From Clostridia bacterium (GTDB lineage: Bacteria > Bacillota > Clostridia > Christensenellales > Aristaeellaceae), in assembly GCA_017469605.1 (NCBI GenBank), contig JAFUGB010000302.1, forward strand, positions 1 through 12,719: a stretch of 12,719 bases of DNA, read 5' to 3'. Both the position numbers and the translations under genes were made by a program. Below, piece after piece: positions 7,766 to 12,719 of the stretch (its first letter is position 1; each line of letters begins with the position of its first letter). A model generated the notes under the pieces. The model ran no database searches, had not been told where the DNA came from, and was given only the letters and a program-made list of their open reading frames with translations.

Positions 7766-8653
7766 ATGACTGAAAACAAATTCAAGGGTATCCTGGCCGC
7801 GCTGATCACGCCCTTTGACGCGCAGGGTGAAGTAAATTACGCCGAAACCAGACATCTGGTCCGGCACCTGATCCAAAAGGGCATTGACGGATTCTATGTA
7901 TGCGGAAGCACAGGCGAAGCGTTTTTGCTCAGTGAAGACGAGCGCAAACGCATCCTGGACTGCGTGCTGGAAGAAAACAACGGCGAAAAGCTGGTGCTGG
8001 CGCATGTGGGCTCCATTTCCACCCGGGAAGCCCAGCGGCTGGCAGTCCATGCCAGCGCTGCCGGCGCCGACGCAGTATCGGCCATCAGCCCCTTCTACTA
8101 TAAATTCAAGCAGGAGGAAATCGTTGGGTACTACCTGGATATTTCCAATGCCGTTCCCGCGCCCATGTTCATCTATAATTTCCCCAATCAGAGCGGTTTT
8201 TCCTTAACCCCCGATCTGCTGGACCGCATTTGCCGCGGCGGCAATATCGCGGGCGTCAAGTTCACCTCCAACAACTTCTTTGACCTGGAAAGCATGAAGA
8301 GTCGCCATCCGGAGCTGACGATCTGGAACGGCTTTGATGAAATGCTCCTATCCGGCCTGGCCGCCGGCGCCGACGGCGCCATCGGCTCCACCTACAATGT
8401 CAACTCCCCCATCGCCCTGCATGTGTACCACAGCTTCCTGGAGGGCGATATTGCCGGAGCCCAGCAATGGCAGCACCAAATCAACGCCATGCTGACCATC
8501 CATAAAAAGCACGGCAATCTGAAAATGCTGCGCCGGGTGCTGGAGCTGGAAGGCGTCCATGTGGGGCAGAGCCGTCCCCCCTTCCTGCCGCTGGGCCCCG
8601 AAGCCGATGAAGACGCCCAATACGTGCTGGAACATTACGCCTCGGTGAGGTAA
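7766..8653 (+). CDS. nanA: N-acetylneuraminate lyase (sialic acid aldolase)
   Basis: A 295-residue class I aldolase of the DHDPS/NAL family. It would cleave N-acetylneuraminate to N-acetylmannosamine and pyruvate through a Schiff base in the cytoplasm. Key residues are present: GSTGE (47-51), Tyr137 in YNFP, the Schiff-base Lys165 in GVKFTS, the NAL-specific GFDE (189-192) and Ser208 in GSTYN. These fall at the same residue numbers I recall for E. coli NanA. DAVSAISPFYY (102-112) also matches NAL rather than DapA or KDG aldolase. The RBS AAGGAAG (7751-7757) is 8 nt from the ATG. It lies 17 bp after the permease gene and 5 bp before the flavoprotein gene. A related 2-keto-acid aldolase with a modified sialic acid as substrate remains possible. 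Confidence 0.88.
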   Translation: MTENKFKGILAALITPFDAQGEVNYAETRHLVRHLIQKGIDGFYVCGSTGEAFLLSEDERKRILDCVLEENNGEKLVLAHVGSISTREAQRLAVHASAAGADAVSAISPFYYKFKQEEIVGYYLDISNAVPAPMFIYNFPNQSGFSLTPDLLDRICRGGNIAGVKFTSNNFFDLESMKSRHPELTIWNGFDEMLLSGLAAGADGAIGSTYNVNSPIALHVYHSFLEGDIAGAQQWQHQINAMLTIHKKHGNLKMLRRVLELEGVHVGQSRPPFLPLGPEADEDAQYVLEHYASVR

Positions 8654-8658
8654 AATTC

Positions 8659-10014
8659 ATGGAAAACCAATTTGACTTGATCGTCACTGGCGGCGGCATG
8701 AGCGGCGTATGCTGCGCCATTGCCGCGGCACGGCAGGGACTGCGGGTGCTGCTGGTGGAAAAAGGCGGCTGTCTGGGCGGTACAGCCTGCGCCTCCGGCG
8801 TCATGCACCTGCTGGGCGGCCGCCGCTATGACGCCGCCAGCGATCGCATGACCCGCGAAGTTGGCGGCCTGTTTGACGAGATCACGGATGAAATGATCGC
8901 CCTGGGCAAAGCGGTGGACCCCGATGCCATTGACGTGCATCATTACAATCCCTACGGCTGGTACCCGCGCATGGCGGCGGGCATTGCCTGCGACGTGGAC
9001 TACCTCAAATACCATTTGGAGCGCAAATGCCTGGAAAGCGGCGTACGCCTGCTGTACTGCGCCCAGGTGACCGGCGTGGAAACCGCGGATCGCCGCATCA
9101 AAGCGCTGACCGCGCATGGCCCCGGCAGCGCCCTGCATTTATCAGCGCCGCTGTACGCCGACTGCACGGGAGACGCGGCCATCGCCGCCATGAGCGGCTG
9201 CTCGGTGGCGCTGGGACGGGAAGGCGATCACGCCGTATGTCCCTCCACGCTGATCTTCTACGTGGACCATGTGGATACAGGCGCCTACGTGGCCTATCAA
9301 AACGCGCATCAATCCCCCAAGCTGGTGGAAATCATTCAGGATCTGCGGGAAAAGGGGATCTGGCGCTATCCCTTTGAAATCTTCATCGCCATTGAAACGG
9401 CGGAGCCCGGCGTCTTCATGGTCAATACCCCGCGTCAGACCCATGTGGACGGTACCGATCCCTTCTCCCTGACGCAGGGGCTGATCGAGGGCCGCCGGAT
9501 CGCTTATGACCTGCTGGATATCATGAACCGGTATTTCCCCGGCTTTGAAAACGCCCGCATGCGGCGGGTCTTTGACCGCATGGGCATCCGGGAAAGCCGG
9601 CGCATCCTGGCGCGGCACATGATCAGCCTGCCGGACGCGCTGGCCGGGCGGCATTATGAAAGCTGCGTGGCTTCCACCACCTACAACTTTGACCTGCCCG
9701 ATCCTGACCGGCCCAGTTACGATCCCATGATGGGCGACGCCAAAAATCCCAACGCAAACCGGCAGCACGCCTGTATTGAAATCCCCTACGCTTCGCTGCT
9801 GCCCCGGGAAATGGATAACCTGATCGTTGCCGGGCGCTGCCTTGGCGCGGAGCGTGAAGTAATGGGCGCCTGCCGGGTCATGGGGCCCTGTGCCGGCATG
9901 GGGCAGGCCGCAGGCAACGCGGCGGCGCTGGCCGTTCAGGGGGATTTTGCGGCCGTGGAAAACCAAGCCCTCCGCGCGCTGCTGCGCGCCCAGGGCTGCA
10001 TCGGGTGCCGATAA
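8659..10014 (+). CDS. FAD_oxidored-family flavoprotein, function unknown
   Basis: A 451-residue protein with an N-terminal FAD-binding Rossmann motif GGGMSG (11-16), the acidic ribose contact Glu34 in LLVEK, and CLGGTA (38-43). The C-terminal FAD contact is NLIVAGRCLGAEREVMG (about 392-408) with a following GPCAGMGQAAGNAAAL, a signature of the FAD_oxidored (PF12831-type) family. Members often sit in sugar operons, but their reactions are mostly unknown. The gene starts 5 bp after the nanA stop, with a GAGGT site inside the end of nanA, so translation is probably coupled. Its C-terminus ends CIGCR: Cys447 and Cys450 form a CxxC that could be redox-active. Oxidation or epimerisation of a sialic acid derivative is a guess from context only. 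Confidence 0.82.
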   Translation: MENQFDLIVTGGGMSGVCCAIAAARQGLRVLLVEKGGCLGGTACASGVMHLLGGRRYDAASDRMTREVGGLFDEITDEMIALGKAVDPDAIDVHHYNPYGWYPRMAAGIACDVDYLKYHLERKCLESGVRLLYCAQVTGVETADRRIKALTAHGPGSALHLSAPLYADCTGDAAIAAMSGCSVALGREGDHAVCPSTLIFYVDHVDTGAYVAYQNAHQSPKLVEIIQDLREKGIWRYPFEIFIAIETAEPGVFMVNTPRQTHVDGTDPFSLTQGLIEGRRIAYDLLDIMNRYFPGFENARMRRVFDRMGIRESRRILARHMISLPDALAGRHYESCVASTTYNFDLPDPDRPSYDPMMGDAKNPNANRQHACIEIPYASLLPREMDNLIVAGRCLGAEREVMGACRVMGPCAGMGQAAGNAAALAVQGDFAAVENQALRALLRAQGCIGCR

Positions 10015-10035
10015 CAGGAAAAGGAGAGGGATCCC

Positions 10036-10923
10036 ATGATCATTTCCACAGACAACAGCGTCATTCGCAACGCGCTTGGCGACCAAAGGGCGCTGCGGCT
10101 CATCCGGGAGGCCGGCTTTGACGGCGTGGATTACAGCTTTTACGATATGAAGGAGGATCTTTTTGCCCTGCCGGACAGCCAGCTCTACGCCCGCGCGGAC
10201 AGCATCCGGGCCACGGCGGAGGACCTGGGCCTGTGCTTCCCACAATCCCACGCCCCTTTCCGCTACCGCTTTGGGGAAGGGAAAAACAGCAAAAACTACC
10301 TGGACATCGTCCGCAGCTTTGAGTTCTGCGCGCGCATCGGCTGCACCCAGATGGTGATCCATACGCTTAAATTCCCCGTTACCGACCGCACCACCGACGT
10401 GACCGCGGTCAACCTGGAGTTCCTGCGGGGCTTTCTGCCCTATGCCCGGAATTTCAATGTGCGCATCGGCGTGGAGAACCTGTTTGTGACCGACGACCGG
10501 CGCGGCTGTTTTGTGGGCCATCACGGAACGCCCGAGCAGCTGAACGCCTTCCTGGACAGGCTGGACGACCCCATGTTTGTGGCCTGCTGCGACCTGGGCC
10601 ATGCTGCCATCGTCGGCACGGAGCCTGAAGCCTTCATCGCGGGCATGCAGCCCCATCGGCTGACCATGCTGCACGTGCAGGATACCGATTACCGCCACGA
10701 CAGCCATACCCTGCCCCACCTGGGCCTGCAGCATTGGGATGCCGTCACCTCGGCCCTGGCGGCCATGGGCTACCAGGGCGCCATGAACCTGGAGGTGCTG
10801 CTGTATTACGCCCGGTTCCCCCAGGAGCTGTACCCTGCCGCGCTGAAGCTGGCGGCGGAAACGGCGCGCTGCCTGGCCGCGGATGTGGAGCGCAAGCGCG
10901 GGCAAACAATCAGCGCAAAATGA
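10036..10923 (+). CDS. sugar phosphate isomerase/epimerase-like TIM-barrel protein
   Basis: A 295-residue protein of the AP-endonuclease-2/xylose-isomerase-like TIM-barrel superfamily. Likely divalent-metal ligands are Glu147 (GVENL), Asp186 and His189 (CDLGHA), His213 (LHVQDTD) and Glu253 (NLEVLL). His72 and His109 sit at strand ends where substrate usually binds, and LPHLGLQHWD (226-235) matches the family's substrate loop. Relatives epimerise or isomerise ketoses, inosose derivatives or sugar acids. Here it lies 21 bp after the flavoprotein gene with RBS AAGGAG, last in the operon. It may take the place of an epimerase for the lyase product or act on the flavoprotein product; neither can be shown from sequence. 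Confidence 0.85.
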   Translation: MIISTDNSVIRNALGDQRALRLIREAGFDGVDYSFYDMKEDLFALPDSQLYARADSIRATAEDLGLCFPQSHAPFRYRFGEGKNSKNYLDIVRSFEFCARIGCTQMVIHTLKFPVTDRTTDVTAVNLEFLRGFLPYARNFNVRIGVENLFVTDDRRGCFVGHHGTPEQLNAFLDRLDDPMFVACCDLGHAAIVGTEPEAFIAGMQPHRLTMLHVQDTDYRHDSHTLPHLGLQHWDAVTSALAAMGYQGAMNLEVLLYYARFPQELYPAALKLAAETARCLAADVERKRGQTISAK

Positions 10924-10924
10924 A

Positions 10925-10953
10925 TTGTGCATTTCCCAACGTCGTGTTATAAT
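10925..10953 (+). promoter_or_regulatory. promoter for the alkaline-phosphatase-superfamily gene
   Basis: A perfect TATAAT (10948-10953) preceded by TGT forms an extended -10. TTGTGC (10925-10930) lies 17 bp upstream as a weak -35 and begins one base after the preceding stop codon. The predicted start is near 10960, so the downstream gene need not depend on the sugar operon. Confidence 0.65.
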
Positions 10954-10958
10954 GGATG

Positions 10959-10975
10959 CGTCCTTTTTGCGGACG
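10959..10975 (+). repeat. hairpin at the predicted mRNA 5' end
   Basis: cgtcc (10959-10963) pairs with ggacg (10971-10975) around a 7-nt loop containing five Ts. It coincides with the predicted transcript start and directly abuts the RBS AAAGGA (10976-10981). Such a 5' hairpin could stabilise the message or limit ribosome access. The stem is short. Confidence 0.35.
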
Positions 10976-10990
10976 AAAGGATGAATTTCC

Positions 10991-12637
10991 ATGAATAAAA
11001 AACGCGGCAAAAAAAGCCTGATCACGCTGCTGCTGTGCGCCCTGGCGCTGGGGTTCACGGCCTTCATATTTGCGCCCATCGAGCAGTACATGCTGAACCA
11101 GGCAGAAATGTGGTTCAACCTGGGCGATATCCTGCCCCAGTCGCTTCTATGCTTTGCGCTGCTGACCGCGGCGCTTACCGGCATCGGCGCGCTGCTGCCC
11201 GCCAAAGCCCGAAGGGTCTATACCGCCGTGGTCCTGGGGATCACGCTTTGCCTGTACCTGCAGGGAAATTTCATCAACGCCGATTACGGCGAGCTGGACG
11301 GCCGGGCGGTGCCCTGGGAAAACTTCCGCGCCTACGCCGTGGCCGATACGCTGTTCTGGCTTGCCGTGCCCGTGGGGCTGGGCGTGTTCGCGCTGAAGAA
11401 GGGCCGGCTGTTCCGCGCCGCGGCCCGGGGCCTGGCAGCGGCGCTGCTGGTGATACAGGCCGTAACGCTGGCCGCCGTGCTCCTCACCCATCCCATTGAA
11501 AACAAGCGGGAGGGCTGGATCGTATCGGATAAGGACCAGTTCGTTCTGGGCCGGGAGGCCAACACCGTCATGTTTGTGGTGGACGCGTGCGACACCATCT
11601 ACATTCCCCGCATCCTGGAGGAGGATCCCGACGCCCTGGAGCCGCTGGACGGCTTTACCTATTTCAGCGATTACAGCGGCGCTTACAGCAAAACCAAAAT
11701 GGGCCTGCCCTACACGCTGACCCAGCAATGGTACGAAAACGACGAAACCATTGAAAGCTACATCGCCCGCTGCTACGACAGCGTGCCGCTGTACGGCGCC
11801 CTGGCCGAGACCGGCTGGGACATTCGCCTGTATACCGCAGAAACCTATATGTCCCCCCATATGATCGGCCAGGCCCAAAACGTCATTGCCGCGCAGCTCA
11901 CCGTGGGCTCTCCCGCCAAGCTGTACGGCAAAATGATGGAGTTTGTGGGCTTCCGCTATGCGCCGCACCTGCTTAAACCGCGGCTGGTTTTCTACAGCGG
12001 CGAGTTTGGCTTCTACAAGGCCGCCCAGGGCGAATACCAGCCGTATTTCAAGGATAACTTCATCTTCCAGGCCAAATTGGCCGCCCAGGGGCTGGCGCTG
12101 CGGGAGGGCAAGCAATTCATCGTATACCACATCAACGGCAGCCACCTGCCCTGCAACATGGACGAATACGGCCTCAACGTAGGCAACTGGAACACCACGG
12201 CCATCGAACAGACCAAGGGCGTGCTGCGCACCATCATCGGCCCCTACCTTACGCAGATGAAGGACCTGGGCGTATACGACAGCGCCAATATCATCATCAC
12301 CGCCGACCACGGCCGCTTTGATGAAGGCCCTTCCTCCCCGGTAATGCTGCTCAAGCCCGCGGGCGCCCATGGCGCGCTTCAGGAAAACACCGCCATGACC
12401 TCGGTATCCGATCTGCATGCCACGCTGATGAAGCTGTGCGGCTTTTCCTCGGACGCCCCGGCCATCTATGAGATTGATCCCGCCGAAAACCGCCTCCGCC
12501 GCTATCTCTATTACCCCACCACCCGGAGCAACGGCGGCACCCTGCCCCCGCTCACCGAATACCGCGTGGAGCGCGGCCAGCAGTTTGTGCCCACCGGCCT
12601 GGTGCTGTCAGGCGGGAAAGACAATATCGTAAAATGA
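10991..12637 (+). CDS. membrane-anchored alkaline-phosphatase-superfamily (sulfatase/LtaS-like) protein
   Basis: A 548-residue protein with five likely transmembrane helices in the first 166 residues (about 9-29, 48-69, 76-91, 116-136, 141-166), then an outward-facing hydrolase/transferase domain. The layout resembles LtaS and phosphoethanolamine transferases. Core motifs are VVDACDT (196-202, metal ligand Asp198), a likely nucleophile Thr235 in SKTKMGLP (233-240), GSHLP (His385), TADHG (Asp439, His440) and DLHATLMKLCG (474-484). There is no CxPxR sulfatase-activation motif near the nucleophile, so a true formylglycine sulfatase is unlikely. Transfer or hydrolysis of a phospho-headgroup at the cell surface is a plausible role; the substrate is unknown. 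The RBS AAAGGA is 9 nt from the ATG. It has its own promoter. Confidence 0.82.
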   Translation: MNKKRGKKSLITLLLCALALGFTAFIFAPIEQYMLNQAEMWFNLGDILPQSLLCFALLTAALTGIGALLPAKARRVYTAVVLGITLCLYLQGNFINADYGELDGRAVPWENFRAYAVADTLFWLAVPVGLGVFALKKGRLFRAAARGLAAALLVIQAVTLAAVLLTHPIENKREGWIVSDKDQFVLGREANTVMFVVDACDTIYIPRILEEDPDALEPLDGFTYFSDYSGAYSKTKMGLPYTLTQQWYENDETIESYIARCYDSVPLYGALAETGWDIRLYTAETYMSPHMIGQAQNVIAAQLTVGSPAKLYGKMMEFVGFRYAPHLLKPRLVFYSGEFGFYKAAQGEYQPYFKDNFIFQAKLAAQGLALREGKQFIVYHINGSHLPCNMDEYGLNVGNWNTTAIEQTKGVLRTIIGPYLTQMKDLGVYDSANIIITADHGRFDEGPSSPVMLLKPAGAHGALQENTAMTSVSDLHATLMKLCGFSSDAPAIYEIDPAENRLRRYLYYPTTRSNGGTLPPLTEYRVERGQQFVPTGLVLSGGKDNIVK

Positions 12638-12668
12638 CCCGGCAGCCGGTTTGCGAAGCAGGGGCTCT

Positions 12669-12691
12669 GGGCATCGACAAAGTAGATGCCC
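12669..12691. repeat. 7-bp hairpin downstream of the last gene
   Basis: gggcatc (12669-12675) pairs with gatgccc (12685-12691) around a 9-nt loop. It lies 31 bp after the stop codon, and no T-run follows on the plus strand. It may be part of the 3' end structure together with the next hairpin. Confidence 0.4.
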
Positions 12692-12700
12692 CCGAAGAAA

Positions 12701-12719
12701 ATGAAGGGGCCGCGGCCCC
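12701..12719. terminator. probable terminator hairpin cut by the window end
   Basis: GGGGCCGCGGCCCC (12706-12719) is a perfect palindrome able to form a 5-bp GC stem with a 4-nt loop, preceded by A-rich sequence. The T-run needed for an intrinsic terminator would lie beyond the window, so the call rests on the stem and its place after the last gene. Confidence 0.45.

Noticed and set aside
7766..8653. Alternative calls of dihydrodipicolinate synthase or hydroxyproline-pathway deaminase for the aldolase
   Set aside because: GFDE at 189-192 and GSTYN with Ser208 are sialic acid lyase features, and the sugar transporter context fits NanA better.
9142..11205. A 687-codon open frame on the minus strand
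   Set aside because: It lies antisense to two well-supported genes and crosses a promoter; its translation shows no recognisable domain.

Overview
This is a GC-rich bacterial window. AGGAGG-type ribosome binding sites, sigma-A-like promoters, an AraR-type regulator (GntR DNA-binding domain joined to a LacI-type sensor), a sugar ABC transporter with no ATPase of its own, and GlpA-like/FAD oxidoreductase pairs all suggest an anaerobic Clostridia-type Firmicute, probably from a gut. The taxon is inferred from these traits; there is no rRNA or other marker gene here. I see no tRNA, rRNA, CRISPR array, transposase or phage gene.

Layout. Positions 1-333 have no gene and hold a series of inverted repeats, including a long terminator-like hairpin at 3-65. 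Positions 334-3085 (minus strand) are a two-gene operon of overlapping flavoproteins: a GlpA/LhgO-like dehydrogenase with a C-terminal BFD-type [2Fe-2S] domain, then a two-Rossmann FAD/NAD oxidoreductase. The DUF1667 partner that often follows this pair is not next to it. Positions 3086-3458 are a divergent control region. It carries a perfect-consensus minus-strand promoter (TTGACA-N18-TATAAT), a second minus-strand promoter, GC-rich hairpins, and a plus-strand promoter in front of the regulator.

Positions 3459-10923 (plus strand) read as one operon: AraR-like regulator, sugar-binding protein, two CUT1-type permeases, an N-acetylneuraminate lyase (nanA), an FAD_oxidored-family flavoprotein, and a xylose-isomerase-like TIM-barrel enzyme. 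Gaps are 1-26 bp, except for 78 bp after the binding-protein gene, which hold a strong hairpin. The lyase carries every sialic acid lyase signature residue I know of, so uptake and cleavage of sialic acid or a close derivative is the best reading. The usual next enzymes (NanK, NanE, NagA, NagB) are absent and the flavoprotein and TIM-barrel enzyme sit in their place. This is the most interesting feature of the window.

Positions 10991-12637 encode a membrane-anchored alkaline-phosphatase-superfamily (LtaS/sulfatase-like) protein with its own promoter starting at the stop codon of the preceding gene. It may be unrelated to the sugar operon. The window ends in hairpins that look like the start of its terminator.
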